Positions 17,939-27,387 of a stretch of 64,000 bases of DNA are shown here, piece after piece. Positions within the stretch are counted from its first letter, which is position 1, and the number at the start of each line of letters is the position of its first letter. The notes beneath the pieces were generated by a model that did not search any database, had not been told where the DNA came from, and was given only the letters and a program-made list of their open reading frames with translations. Origin of the DNA: Microbacterium sp. BLY (GTDB lineage Bacteria > Actinomycetota > Actinomycetes > Actinomycetales > Microbacteriaceae); assembly GCF_017939615.1 (NCBI RefSeq), contig NZ_JAGKSR010000002.1, forward strand, positions 62,001-126,000, read 5' to 3'. The translations under genes and the position numbers were made by a program.

Positions 17939-18017
17939 TACGCTGTCCAGACAGAGTCAGAACTCGAACCAGACCAGAACCAGACAAGAACCATCCCGCG
18001 CCCGGAAGGAGTCACGC
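17939..18017 (+). promoter_or_regulatory. Promoter and A/C-rich leader of the LacI regulator
   Basis: TACGCT at 17939-17944 is a plausible -10. The unusually A/C-rich leader carries the near-repeat CCAGACCAGAAC / CCAGACAAGAAC (17967-17990 region) before the GGAAGGAG ribosome-binding site and GTG start. Confidence 0.4.
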
Positions 18018-19118
18018 GTGAGCAAGGCCGCGACGGTGTACGACGTCGCCGACCGGGCGGGCGTATCGATCGCGACCGTGTCGCGCGTGCTGCGCTCGCC
18101 GGAGGCCGTCCGTCCGGCGACCCGGGAGCGGGTGCTCGACGCGGTCTCCGCGCTGGGGTACGTCCCCAGTGGGAGCGCGCGGGGTCTCGCGGAACGCCGG
18201 ACCGGGGTGCTCGGGCTGTACTTCCCCGGGTTCGATGCGGCGGAGGACGCCCCGCCGCTCGATGTGCTGTCGGCCGCCGACCGCCCGCCGTTCACGGTGG
18301 TGGCGGAGGACGCCGAGGCCCCGGCTCCGCACACGTCGATGCTGTTCCTGGACGAGGTTCTCCGCGGCGCGGAGCTGGAGGCGTGGAAGCAGGGTTTCGT
18401 GCTCATGGTGGGCGTCGGTCGCGACGATCCCGACCGGTCGACGGTGCGCGACATGGCCGGGCGCGTGGACGGCCTGATGGTGCTGGCGCGCAGCGTGCCG
18501 GACGAGGTGCTCGCGCGGCTGGCACGTCGCATCCCCGTGGTGGTGCTGTCGGGGCCGCCGCGGGGCGACGACTACGACCACGTCACGGTGAGCAACGCCG
18601 AGGCGATGGGGGAGCTGACCCGGCATGTGCTGGCGGCGGTCGGCGAGGGGGAGATCGCCTTCCTCGCGGGACCGGCCGACTCGCCCGATGCCGAGGAGCG
18701 GTGGGCGGGGGTGTCGGCGGCGCTCGCCGCCGCGGGCCGCGATCCGGCGTCGGTGCGACTGCTGCGGGGAGACTTCACCCGGGCCTCCGGCCGGCGCGCG
18801 GGGGAGCAGGTGTGCCGTGACGGGGCGCCCGCCGCGCTCATCGCGGCCAACGACCAGATGGCTCTGGGGGCCATGGATGTCTTCCGGGCCCGCGGACTCC
18901 GGGTGCCGGAGGACGTGCGGGTGACCGGGTTCGACGGCATCGAGGCGGCGGCGCTCGCCGCCCCGCCGCTGACGACGATCCGGCAGCCGATGATCGAGCT
19001 GGGGCGCGCCGCGGTGCAGGTCCTCGCGCGCCGCCTGGAGCAGCCGGATGCGCCGCCGCTGACCACCCGCCTGCCACTGCAGATCCTCCTGCGCGAGAGC
19101 TCGACGCGCCCCGCGTGA
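18018..19118 (+). CDS. LacI-family transcriptional regulator
   Basis: 366 residues from GTG, preceded by GGAAGGAG. The N-terminal HTH (TVYDVADRAGVSIATVSRVLRS) and hinge (GYVPSGSARGLAERRTGVLG) are typical. The periplasmic-binding-like effector domain follows (~60-360), ending in the family pattern RVTGFDGIEAAALAAPPLTT. It probably binds an oligosaccharide or sugar and represses the transporter/beta-glucosidase operon that starts 155 bp downstream. A near-perfect LacI-type palindrome lies inside that operon's promoter. Confidence 0.9.
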   Translation: MSKAATVYDVADRAGVSIATVSRVLRSPEAVRPATRERVLDAVSALGYVPSGSARGLAERRTGVLGLYFPGFDAAEDAPPLDVLSAADRPPFTVVAEDAEAPAPHTSMLFLDEVLRGAELEAWKQGFVLMVGVGRDDPDRSTVRDMAGRVDGLMVLARSVPDEVLARLARRIPVVVLSGPPRGDDYDHVTVSNAEAMGELTRHVLAAVGEGEIAFLAGPADSPDAEERWAGVSAALAAAGRDPASVRLLRGDFTRASGRRAGEQVCRDGAPAALIAANDQMALGAMDVFRARGLRVPEDVRVTGFDGIEAAALAAPPLTTIRQPMIELGRAAVQVLARRLEQPDAPPLTTRLPLQILLRESSTRPA

Positions 19119-19166
19119 CCCGGGGCACCGCCGCCGGGCGGGGCGCAGGTCCGGGGGCGGCAGGGG

Positions 19167-19196
19167 TTGCCGATTAAAAATGTATGCGCTTACAAT
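19167..19196 (+). promoter_or_regulatory. Operon promoter with LacI-type operator in the spacer and -10
   Basis: TTGCCG (19167-19172), an 18-bp spacer and TACAAT (19191-19196) form a good promoter. The palindrome TGTATGCGCTTACA (19181-19194) has one mismatch to the LacI/GalR-type TGTAAGCGCTTACA and covers the spacer end and most of the -10, so a bound repressor would block RNA polymerase. Confidence 0.75.
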
Positions 19197-19273
19197 CGGG
19201 GGACGGCTTCGGCCGGCAGGACTCCCCACCCCCCGGGGCGCCCTTCATGACAGAGACGACATGAGGTCATCCA

Positions 19274-20938
19274 GTGGCAGAGACGCACACCTTCCGACGC
19301 TGGCGCCGCGCCGCCGTCGTGGGGCTCGCGGCCGCAGCGGTCGCGCTCAGCGGCTGCAGCATCCAGATCAGCTCGCAGCCCGACCCCTCGATCGGCGAGG
19401 ACACGATGCTCATCAACGCCGACAAGGGCAACCCGTTCTTCACACGGAACTTCAATCCGTACCTCACGAACACCCGGGCGGCGTCGCGCTGGATCTACGA
19501 GCCGCTCATCCTCGTGAACCCGCTCGACGGCGAGCTCACGCCGTGGCTCGCCGAGGAGTGGACCCAGCCCGACGCCCGCACCATCGTCATGACGGTCCGC
19601 GACGGCGTGGAGTGGAGTGACGGCGAGCCCCTCACCCCGGAAGACGTCGCCTTCACGTTCCAGCTCATCCAGGACGAGCCCTCGCTCGACATCAAGGGCG
19701 CGTGGCAGCACATCGACCGCATCGAGGTCGACGGCGACGACGTGATCTTCCACCTGCAGAGCGACGACGCCCCCTCGCTGTCGATCATCGGGCAGACGAT
19801 GATCGTTCCCGAGCACCGGTGGGCGGACGTGAAGGACCCCGCCACCTGGCGCAACGAGGAGCCCGTCGGCACCGGGCCGTTCGTGCTCGGCAACTACAAC
19901 GACCAGCAGTACTCGATGGACCGCAACCCGGAGTACTGGCAGGCGGACAAGATCGAGATCGAGCACATCATCCTGCCCGCGACGAACAACCAGCTCGACA
20001 CCGTGACCCGCGGCTACGACTGGGCGTACTCGTTCATCTCCGACGTCGAGGGCACCTGGGGTGCGGCGAGTCCCGACAACACCTGGTGGTTCCCGCCGGG
20101 CGGCGTGATCTCGCTCGTGCCCAACCTCGAGGTCGCCCCGTTCGACGACGTCAACGTCCGTCGCGGCATCGCGCTCGCGCTCGACCGCGGGGAGATCGCC
20201 GAGACGGCGTCCGAGGGGTACATGGAGCCGGCGGGGCAGACGGGCCTCATCCTGCCCAACCAGGAGCAGTACCTCGACCCGGACATCCCCGACCAGGGGC
20301 TGCTGACGCAGGATCGCGACGCCGCGCTGGCGGCGTTCGCCGAGTCCGGGTACACGCTCCAGGGCGATCGGCTGGTCGGCCCCGACGGGGAGCAGCTCGC
20401 GTTCTCGCTGACCACGGCCAACGGGTTCTCCGACTGGACGAGGGCCGCCCAGACGGTGCAGCGCCAGCTCGCCGAGATCGGCGTGAAGGTGTCGCTGAAG
20501 CTCCCGCAGCCGGCCGGGTATCAGAGCGCGATCGGCAACGGCGACTTCGAGATGGCGATCGGGGGCATGGGCAACGGCGACGTGTACCAGGCGTTCAACA
20601 GCCTCCTCTCCAGCGACTTCTACGTGCCCGTCGGCGAGGTCACCACGAACAACTTCGAGCGCTACCGCTCGGCGGAGGCCGATGCCCTGCTGAAGGAGTA
20701 CCGCTCGACGATCGACCCCGCGCAGCAGACCGAGATCGTGCACGAGCTGCAGAACCTCGTCTATGAGGAGGTTCCGGTGATCGGGCTCTACTACGGCGGC
20801 ATCTGGGGTCTGTTCAACGACGCGAAGTTCACCGGGTGGCCGTCCGCGGACGACCCGTACATGATCCCGCAGAATTACGACTCGGCACCGCTGGGCATCT
20901 TCACCCACCTGACGCGCGTGGACGGGGGAGACCGATGA
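19274..20938 (+). CDS. Solute-binding lipoprotein, family 5 (Opp/oligosaccharide type)
   Basis: 554 residues, GTG start with TGAGG upstream. The lipobox is VALSGCS (Cys near residue 29), so it is anchored outside the membrane. The SBP_bac_5 fold is clear: NFNPYLTNTRAASRWIYEPLI, LAEEWTQPDARTIVMTVRDGVEWSDGEPLTPEDVAF and RRGIALALDRGEIAE. Family-5 proteins bind peptides or, in several actinobacteria and Thermotoga, beta-linked oligosaccharides. The GH1 beta-glucosidase at the operon end favours an oligosaccharide. Its stop overlaps the first permease by 4 nt. Confidence 0.9.
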   Translation: MAETHTFRRWRRAAVVGLAAAAVALSGCSIQISSQPDPSIGEDTMLINADKGNPFFTRNFNPYLTNTRAASRWIYEPLILVNPLDGELTPWLAEEWTQPDARTIVMTVRDGVEWSDGEPLTPEDVAFTFQLIQDEPSLDIKGAWQHIDRIEVDGDDVIFHLQSDDAPSLSIIGQTMIVPEHRWADVKDPATWRNEEPVGTGPFVLGNYNDQQYSMDRNPEYWQADKIEIEHIILPATNNQLDTVTRGYDWAYSFISDVEGTWGAASPDNTWWFPPGGVISLVPNLEVAPFDDVNVRRGIALALDRGEIAETASEGYMEPAGQTGLILPNQEQYLDPDIPDQGLLTQDRDAALAAFAESGYTLQGDRLVGPDGEQLAFSLTTANGFSDWTRAAQTVQRQLAEIGVKVSLKLPQPAGYQSAIGNGDFEMAIGGMGNGDVYQAFNSLLSSDFYVPVGEVTTNNFERYRSAEADALLKEYRSTIDPAQQTEIVHELQNLVYEEVPVIGLYYGGIWGLFNDAKFTGWPSADDPYMIPQNYDSAPLGIFTHLTRVDGGDR

Positions 20939-21915
20939 AGTACGTCCTCCAGAAGATCGGCCTGTTCCTGCTCACCCTGTGGGCCGCGATCACCCTGAAC
21001 TTCTTCCTCCCGCGGCTGATGCCCGGCTCGCCCGCCGACGCCGCGATCGCCAAGCTCTCCCAGAACGGACCGGTCTCCGACGCCACCCGCGCCGCGATCG
21101 AGGCGCAGCTCGGCGTGCCGACCGGCTCGGTGTGGGACCAGTACGTGGCGTATCTCGGCCAGGTCGTCCGCCTCGACTTCGGGGTCTCCTACACGTTCTA
21201 CCCGCAGACCGTGTCGAGCATGGTCTCCACCGCGCTGCCGTACACGCTGGGTCTGGTGGGCATCGTCACGATCCTCGCGTTCGTGATCGGCACGCTGATC
21301 GGGGTCATGGCCGCCTGGCGCCGCGGCACCTGGCTCGACACGCTGCCGACGCTCACGGGCTCGTTCCTCAGCACCTTCCCGTACTTCTGGACGGCGTTGC
21401 TGCTGCTGTTCTTCCTCGGCTACGTGCTGCACTGGTTCCCGACCACCGGCGCCTACGCCGCGACGACCACCCCCGGGTTCACCTGGGACTTCATCGTCGA
21501 CCTCGTCCGCCACGCGTTCCTCCCCGCGCTGACGATCCTGCTCACGTCGCTCGGCGGCTGGATCATCGGCATGCGCAACGCGATGATCAACACGCTCGGC
21601 GAGGACTACATCACCTTCGGCGAGGCGAACGGCCTCCGCGGCCGCACCATCGCCCTCCGCTACGCGGCCCGCAACGCGATCCTGCCGAACCTCACCGGCT
21701 TCGGGCTCACGCTCGGCGGCGTGGTGGGCGGCTCGATCCTCGTCGAGCAGGTGTTCGGCTACCCGGGCATTGGCTACCTGCTCTTCAACGCCGTGATCGG
21801 GCAGGACTACCCGCTCATGCAGGCGCTCTTCCTGATGATCACCGTGAGCGTGCTCATCGCCAACTTCCTCGTAGACATCCTGTATGGGGTGCTGGACCCA
21901 AGGACCCGCCGATGA
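20935..21915 (+). CDS. ABC transporter permease (OppB/DppB type)
   Basis: 326 residues, ~6 membrane helices. The N-terminal KIGLFLLTLWAAITLNFFLPRLMPGSPADA is typical of DppB-like permeases, and the cytoplasmic coupling loop lies in EANGLRGRTIALRYAARNAILPN. It pairs with the OppC-type permease encoded next (4-nt overlap) to form the membrane channel of the importer. Confidence 0.92.
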   Translation: MKYVLQKIGLFLLTLWAAITLNFFLPRLMPGSPADAAIAKLSQNGPVSDATRAAIEAQLGVPTGSVWDQYVAYLGQVVRLDFGVSYTFYPQTVSSMVSTALPYTLGLVGIVTILAFVIGTLIGVMAAWRRGTWLDTLPTLTGSFLSTFPYFWTALLLLFFLGYVLHWFPTTGAYAATTTPGFTWDFIVDLVRHAFLPALTILLTSLGGWIIGMRNAMINTLGEDYITFGEANGLRGRTIALRYAARNAILPNLTGFGLTLGGVVGGSILVEQVFGYPGIGYLLFNAVIGQDYPLMQALFLMITVSVLIANFLVDILYGVLDPRTRR

Positions 21916-22826
21916 CTTCCACCATGAACGTCAAGATCCCGGCGCCCCGCATCGCGGCGCCCAGCCCGTGGCGTGCCTTCGGCCGCATGGTCGGCACGCT
22001 GTGGTCCAACGGCAAGGCGCGCATCGGGCTCTGCCTGCTCGCGTTCTTCGTGCTCGTCGCGGCGTTCGCCCCGCTGCTGGCCCCCTACGGCCCGAAGGAG
22101 AACGGATTCCCGCGCAACGCCGACGCCTCGTGGGAGCATTGGCTCGGCACGACCGCCGCGGGGGAGGACGTGCTCAGCCAGCTCATCTACGGCGCGCAGG
22201 TCAGCCTCCTCGTGGGTTTCGCGGCAGGACTGCTGTCCACGATCGTCGCCGTGCTGATCGGTCTGAGCTGGGGCTACATGCGCGGCTTCGCGGGCGAGGT
22301 CGTCGGGTTCATCGTGAACCTCTTCCTCGTGATCCCCGGCCTTCCGCTGATGATCGTCATCGCCGCCTACCTGCAGAACGGCGGCATCCTCATGATCATC
22401 GCCGTGATCGTCGTGACCGGCTGGGCGTGGGGCGCCCGCGTGCTGCGCAGCCAGACCCAGTCCCTCCGCGGCAACGACTTCGTCACCTCGGCGCAGTTCT
22501 CCGGCGACAGCAGGGCGCGAATCGTCTTCCGGGAGATCCTGCCGAACATGACGTCGATCATCGCCGGCACCCTCTTCGGGGCGGCGACAGCGGCGATCCT
22601 CGCGGAGGCGGGACTGGAGTTCCTCGGCCTCGGCGACTCCAGCATCGTCAGCTGGGGCACGATGCTCTACTGGGCGCAGAACTCCAACTCCCTGCTCACC
22701 GGCCAGTGGCTGCTGCTGTTCGCCCCGGGTCTGTGCATCGCGCTGCTCGCCCTCAGCCTCACACTCATCAACTTCGGTGTGGACGGCATCTCCAATCCGC
22801 GCCTCCGCGAAGGAAAGGGCCGATGA
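21912..22826 (+). CDS. ABC transporter permease (OppC/DppC type)
   Basis: 304 residues. A ~35-residue cytoplasmic N-terminus is followed by the first helix (ARIGLCLLAFFVLVAAFAPL) and the OppC hallmark HWLGTTAAGEDVLSQLIYGA. The EAA-type loop is SAQFSGDSRARIVFREILPN. It overlaps the permease before and the ATPase after by 4 nt each. Confidence 0.92.
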   Translation: MTSTMNVKIPAPRIAAPSPWRAFGRMVGTLWSNGKARIGLCLLAFFVLVAAFAPLLAPYGPKENGFPRNADASWEHWLGTTAAGEDVLSQLIYGAQVSLLVGFAAGLLSTIVAVLIGLSWGYMRGFAGEVVGFIVNLFLVIPGLPLMIVIAAYLQNGGILMIIAVIVVTGWAWGARVLRSQTQSLRGNDFVTSAQFSGDSRARIVFREILPNMTSIIAGTLFGAATAAILAEAGLEFLGLGDSSIVSWGTMLYWAQNSNSLLTGQWLLLFAPGLCIALLALSLTLINFGVDGISNPRLREGKGR

Positions 22827-24532
22827 GCGCCATGGAGCACGACGACATCCTCCTCGACGTCCAGTCGCTGTCGGTGGAGTACGCCTCCCCGGGGCAGGCG
22901 CCGGTGCCGGCGGTCCGCGACGTGTCGTTCGCGCTGCGGCGCGGCGAGTTCGTCGGCCTCGTCGGCGAGTCCGGGTCGGGCAAGTCCACGCTCGGCTTCG
23001 CGCTCACGCGGCTGCAGAAGCCGCCGGCGCGCATCAGCGGCGGACGCATCCTCTTCGGCGGGCGGGACATCCGCGAACTCGACGCCGAGGAGCTGCGGCG
23101 TCAGCGACAGGGCGGCTTCGCGATGGTGCTGCAGTCCGGCATGAACGCGCTGAACCCCGTGCGGACCGTGGGCAACCACTTCCGCGACATCTTCGCCGCG
23201 CACGGTCACGTGCCCGCCGAGCAGCGCCAGGCCAGGGCCCGGGAGCTCGTCGGCAAGGTGGGGCTGCAGCCGGAGGTGCTCGACCGCTACCCGGGGGAGC
23301 TCTCCGGCGGCATGCGGCAGCGCGCCTCGATCGCCCTCGCGCTCTCGCTCGAACCCCAGCTGATGGTGTTCGACGAGCCGACGACGGCGCTCGACGTGCT
23401 CGTCCAGCACGCCGTGATGGACACGATCCAGGAGCTGCAGCGGTCCGAGCGCTTCACGGCGATCCTCATCAGTCACGACCTCGGCATCGTCCTCGAGGCG
23501 ACCGACCGGGTGATGGTCATGCACGAGGGCCGCATCGTGGAGGACGCGCCCAGCCAGGACATCCTGCACCGTCCGCAGGACGAGTACACCCGGATGCTGC
23601 TCAGCCACTACGCAGACCCGCGCGCGGAGAAGATCGAGATCCCCGGATTCGTCGACCTCGGCACCCGTCGCCGCGAGGGGCGGAGCCGGACCGACGTGAC
23701 GGAGACCCTGCCGACCGTGTCGCCGCGGGACGCCCGCCGGGCGGATGCCGCCATCGTCGTGGACGGCGTGACCAAGCGCTATCCGGCACCGCGCCGCGGG
23801 CAGGATCCGGTCGTCGCGGTCGACGACGTGTCCTTCCGCCTGGAGCCGGGAGAGGCGCTCGCGCTGGTCGGGGCGTCCGGATCGGGGAAGTCGACGATCG
23901 CGAAGATGCTCACCGGGGTGGAGAAGCCGACCGCGGGCACGATCCGCTTCGGGGACACGGACGTCGCCGCCCTGAAGCGGCGGGGTCTGCGCGACCTCCG
24001 CAAGGACGTGCAGATGGTGTTCCAGGATCCGTACGCCGCCCTGAACCCGCTGCACACCGTCGAGTACGCCCTCACCCGCCCAGTGGTGAACTACACGCGG
24101 CTGCGCGGGGCCGAGGCCAGAGCCCGTGTGCTCGAACTGCTGGAGACGGTGGGTCTGACACCCGTCGAGCAGTTCGCCGCCAAGCTGCCGCACCAGCTGT
24201 CCGGCGGGCAGCGGCAGCGGGTGGTCATCGCCCGCGCGCTCGCGAGCGACCCGCAGGTGCTCATCGCGGACGAGCCGGTGTCGATGCTCGACGTCTCGCT
24301 GCGCGCCGGCGTGCTCGCGCTGCTGGAGGACCTCCGCGAACGGTGGGGCATCAGCATGCTCTACATCACCCACGATCTGCTCAGCGCGCGCCTCGTGACC
24401 GAGAACATCCTCGTGCTCCACGACGGGCGGGTGGTCGAGCGCGGCGAGACGTCGCAGGTGCTGCAGCATCCGGACGACCCGTACACGGTTGCGCTGCTCG
24501 ACGCCGTGCCGAACCCCGCTCGCGCCCGCTGA
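22823..24532 (+). CDS. Fused double ABC ATPase (OppD-OppF)
   Basis: 569 residues with two complete nucleotide-binding domains. NBD1 (~10-260): Walker A GESGSGKST, signature LSGGMRQR, Walker B LMVFDEPTTALD. NBD2 (~305-560): GASGSGKST, LSGGQRQR, VLIADEPVSMLD. Between them lies a ~40-residue charged linker. NBD1 has the C-terminal HRPQDEYTRMLLSHY of oligopeptide-type ATPases. The fusion supplies both ATPase subunits of this importer. Coupled to the permease by an ATGA overlap. Confidence 0.93.
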   Translation: MSAMEHDDILLDVQSLSVEYASPGQAPVPAVRDVSFALRRGEFVGLVGESGSGKSTLGFALTRLQKPPARISGGRILFGGRDIRELDAEELRRQRQGGFAMVLQSGMNALNPVRTVGNHFRDIFAAHGHVPAEQRQARARELVGKVGLQPEVLDRYPGELSGGMRQRASIALALSLEPQLMVFDEPTTALDVLVQHAVMDTIQELQRSERFTAILISHDLGIVLEATDRVMVMHEGRIVEDAPSQDILHRPQDEYTRMLLSHYADPRAEKIEIPGFVDLGTRRREGRSRTDVTETLPTVSPRDARRADAAIVVDGVTKRYPAPRRGQDPVVAVDDVSFRLEPGEALALVGASGSGKSTIAKMLTGVEKPTAGTIRFGDTDVAALKRRGLRDLRKDVQMVFQDPYAALNPLHTVEYALTRPVVNYTRLRGAEARARVLELLETVGLTPVEQFAAKLPHQLSGGQRQRVVIARALASDPQVLIADEPVSMLDVSLRAGVLALLEDLRERWGISMLYITHDLLSARLVTENILVLHDGRVVERGETSQVLQHPDDPYTVALLDAVPNPARAR

Positions 24533-24573
24533 CGCGCGACGAACGACTGCAAGTAAGAGAGAGGAGCGCATCC

Positions 24574-25743
24574 GTGCTCGCATTCCCCGACGGCTTCCTC
24601 TGGGGCGCCGCCACCGCCGCCCATCAGGTGGAGGGCAACAACACCACCAGCAACTGGTGGGCGATGGAACACGCCCCCGGCTCGACCATGGTCGAGCCCT
24701 CCGGTGACGCCGCCGACCACTTCCACCGCTACCCGGAGGACATGCGGCTGCTGGCCGAGGCCGGACTGAACTCCTACCGCTTCTCGGTGGAGTGGGCGCG
24801 GATCGAGCCGGAGCGCGGCTTCGTCTCCCGGGCGATGCTCGACCACTACCGCCGCATGATCGACACCGCGCGGGAGAACGGGCTGGACCCGACGGTCACC
24901 CTCATGCACTTCACGGTGCCGCAGTGGTTCCAGAAGGACGGCTTCTGGCGCGCGGATGACGCGGTCGACCTGTTCTCCCGCTACGTCGAGACGGTGCTGC
25001 CGATCCTCGACGGCGTGCGCTACGTGTGCACGATCAACGAACCGAACATCGCGGCGATGCTCGCCGGGGGAGAGGATGCGTCGAACCTCGTCGCGTACGG
25101 TCTGCCGAACCCCGACCTGGGCGTCGCGGACACCCTGCTGACGGCGCACCACCGGGCCTCCGAGATCCTGCACACCCTGCCCGGGGTGCAGGCGGGGTGG
25201 ACCATCGCCACCCAGGCGTTCCACTCCACGGGCGAGCCCGGTGCGGACGAGATGCTCGCGACGTACGGCGACCCGCGCGACCACTGGTACCTGGAGCAGT
25301 CCGCCGGAGACGACTTCGTCGGCGTGCAGGCCTACACGCGCACGTTCATCGGCCCGGAGGGGCCGCTGCCGGTGTCGCCGGATGTGGAGACGACGCTGAC
25401 CGGCTGGGAGTTCTTCCCGGAGGCCCTGGAGCTGGGCGTGCGCAGCGCGTGGGAGCGCAGCGGCGGCGTGCCGGTGCTCGTCACGGAGAACGGCATCGCC
25501 ACCGCCGACGACTCCCGCCGTATCGCCTACACGCAGGGAGCGCTGGAGGGGCTGCATCGGGCCATCAGCGACGGCGTCGACGTCCGTGCGTACCAGCACT
25601 GGAGCGCGCTCGACAACTACGAATGGGCGAGCGGGTTCCGGCCGACGTTCGGCCTCATCGGCTTCGACCACGAGACCTTCGAGCGGTTCCCGAAGCCCTC
25701 GCTGGCCTGGCTCGGCGAGGTCGCCCGCCGCAATGGGCTCTGA
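24574..25743 (+). CDS. Glycoside hydrolase family 1 beta-glucosidase
   Basis: 389 residues from GTG, with GAGGAG 8 nt upstream. It hydrolyses beta-linked disaccharides or short oligosaccharides in the cytoplasm after uptake. Family motifs are FPDGFLWGAATAAHQVEGNN at the N-terminus, the acid/base Glu in CTINEPN (~155) and the nucleophile Glu in VTENGIA (~304). HWSALDNYEWASGF lies near the C-terminus. It is shorter than most GH1 enzymes (~440-480), mainly in the loops of the middle third, which may change substrate range. It is the last gene of the LacI-controlled transporter operon (41-nt gap). Confidence 0.92.
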   Translation: MLAFPDGFLWGAATAAHQVEGNNTTSNWWAMEHAPGSTMVEPSGDAADHFHRYPEDMRLLAEAGLNSYRFSVEWARIEPERGFVSRAMLDHYRRMIDTARENGLDPTVTLMHFTVPQWFQKDGFWRADDAVDLFSRYVETVLPILDGVRYVCTINEPNIAAMLAGGEDASNLVAYGLPNPDLGVADTLLTAHHRASEILHTLPGVQAGWTIATQAFHSTGEPGADEMLATYGDPRDHWYLEQSAGDDFVGVQAYTRTFIGPEGPLPVSPDVETTLTGWEFFPEALELGVRSAWERSGGVPVLVTENGIATADDSRRIAYTQGALEGLHRAISDGVDVRAYQHWSALDNYEWASGFRPTFGLIGFDHETFERFPKPSLAWLGEVARRNGL

Positions 25744-25779
25744 CGAGCCGCACGGCGTAACCACGGGCATGGGGGCACC

Positions 25780-25792
25780 TAGAATTGTCCCC
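25780..25792 (+). promoter_or_regulatory. Leaderless metG promoter
   Basis: TAGAAT (25780-25785), 7 nt, then the ATG at 25793. The gap from the beta-glucosidase is only 49 bp, so this is the likely metG start site. Confidence 0.6.
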
Positions 25793-27370
25793 ATGCCCGC
25801 TGGCGACTCCTTCTACATCACCACGCCCATCTACTACCCCTCCGATGTGCCGCACATCGGCCACGGGTACACGACTGTGGCCGTCGACACCCTCGCGCGG
25901 TGGCACCGCCAGGCGGGCGACGACACGTGGATGCTCACCGGCACGGACGAGCACGGTCAGAAGATGCTGCGGGCCGCGGCCGCCAACGGCGTCACCCCGC
26001 AGGAGTGGGTCGACAAGCTCGTCAGCGAGAGCTGGTTCCCGCTGCTGAAGACCCTCGACGTCGCCAACGACGACTTCATCCGCACCACGCAGGAGCGGCA
26101 CGAGACCAACGTGCAGACGTTCTTCCAGCGGCTCTACGACCGCGGGTACATCTACGCGGGCGAGTACGAGGCGCTCTACTGTGTGGGCTGCGAGGAGTTC
26201 AAGCCGGAGTCCGAGATCGTCGACGGCACCGGTCCCTTCGAGGGGCTGAAGGTGTGCGCCATCCACTCCAAGCCGCTCGAGCTGCTGCAGGAGAAGAACT
26301 ACTTCTTCAAGCTCAGCGAGTTCCAGGACCGCCTGCTCGAGCTCTACAAGACCGAGCCCGACTTCGTGCGGCCCGACTCGGCGCGCAACGAGGTCGTGTC
26401 GTTCGTGAGCCAGGGGCTCAAGGACCTCTCGATCTCCCGCTCGACCTTCGACTGGGGCATCCCGCTGCCGTGGGACGAGTCGCACGTCATCTACGTCTGG
26501 GTCGACGCGCTGCTCAACTACGCCACGGCCGTCGGCTATGGCTCCGACGAGGAGACCTTCGCGCGCCGCTGGCCCGCCTACCACGTGGTCGGCAAGGACA
26601 TCCTCCGCTTCCACGCCGTCATCTGGCCGGCGCTGCTGATGGCGGCAGGGCTCGACGTGCCGAAGGGCGTCTTCGCGCACGGCTGGCTTCTCGTGGGCGG
26701 CGAGAAGATGTCGAAGTCGAAGCTCACCGGCATCGCGCCGACCGAGATCACCGACGTCTTCGGCTCCGACGCGTACCGCTTCTACTTCCTGTCGGCGATC
26801 GCGTTCGGCCAGGACGGCTCGTTCTCCTGGGAGGACCTCTCGGCGCGGTATCAGGCCGAGCTCGCGAACGGCTTCGGCAACCTCGCCTCCCGCACGACGG
26901 CGATGATCGAGAAGTACTTCGAGGGCATCGTGCCGCCGGCGGCCGACTACACGGAGGCCGACCTCGCGATCCAGCGGATCGTCGCCGACGCCGCGACGAA
27001 GGCGGACGCCGCGATCGGCCAGTTCCGCATCGACGAGGCGATCTCCGCGATCTGGACCATCGTCGACGCGCTCAACGGGTACATCACCGAGAACGAGCCG
27101 TGGGCGCTCGCCCGCGACGAGGACCAGCGGGAGCGTCTGGGCACCGTGCTCTACACGTGTGCCGAAGGGCTGCGTGCGCTCGCCGTGCTGCTGTCACCGG
27201 TGATGCCGCAGTCCACCGAGAAGCTGTGGATCGCGCTCGGCGCCGCCGAGACCCTCGGTCGCCTGCAGGATCAGCCCATCCGCGAGGCGGGAGCCTGGGG
27301 CGTGCTGAAGCCGGGCACGAGCGTCAACGGTCTCGCGCCGCTGTTCCCGCGCGTGGAGTCCACGGCCTGA
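25793..27370 (+). CDS. metG: Methionyl-tRNA synthetase
   Basis: 525 residues, class I aminoacyl-tRNA synthetase charging tRNA-Met. HIGH motif PHIGHGYTT (residues 21-24) and KMSKS in GEKMSKSKL (~304-308) are present. The zinc/connective insert shows CVGCEEFKPESE with a single CxxC pair, as in the short MetRS type. The anticodon-binding domain follows, and no C-terminal tRNA-binding EMAP domain is present. tatD follows 17 nt downstream, a common arrangement. Confidence 0.96.
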   Translation: MPAGDSFYITTPIYYPSDVPHIGHGYTTVAVDTLARWHRQAGDDTWMLTGTDEHGQKMLRAAAANGVTPQEWVDKLVSESWFPLLKTLDVANDDFIRTTQERHETNVQTFFQRLYDRGYIYAGEYEALYCVGCEEFKPESEIVDGTGPFEGLKVCAIHSKPLELLQEKNYFFKLSEFQDRLLELYKTEPDFVRPDSARNEVVSFVSQGLKDLSISRSTFDWGIPLPWDESHVIYVWVDALLNYATAVGYGSDEETFARRWPAYHVVGKDILRFHAVIWPALLMAAGLDVPKGVFAHGWLLVGGEKMSKSKLTGIAPTEITDVFGSDAYRFYFLSAIAFGQDGSFSWEDLSARYQAELANGFGNLASRTTAMIEKYFEGIVPPAADYTEADLAIQRIVADAATKADAAIGQFRIDEAISAIWTIVDALNGYITENEPWALARDEDQRERLGTVLYTCAEGLRALAVLLSPVMPQSTEKLWIALGAAETLGRLQDQPIREAGAWGVLKPGTSVNGLAPLFPRVESTA

Positions 27371-27387
27371 CATCCGGGCAGGACACC

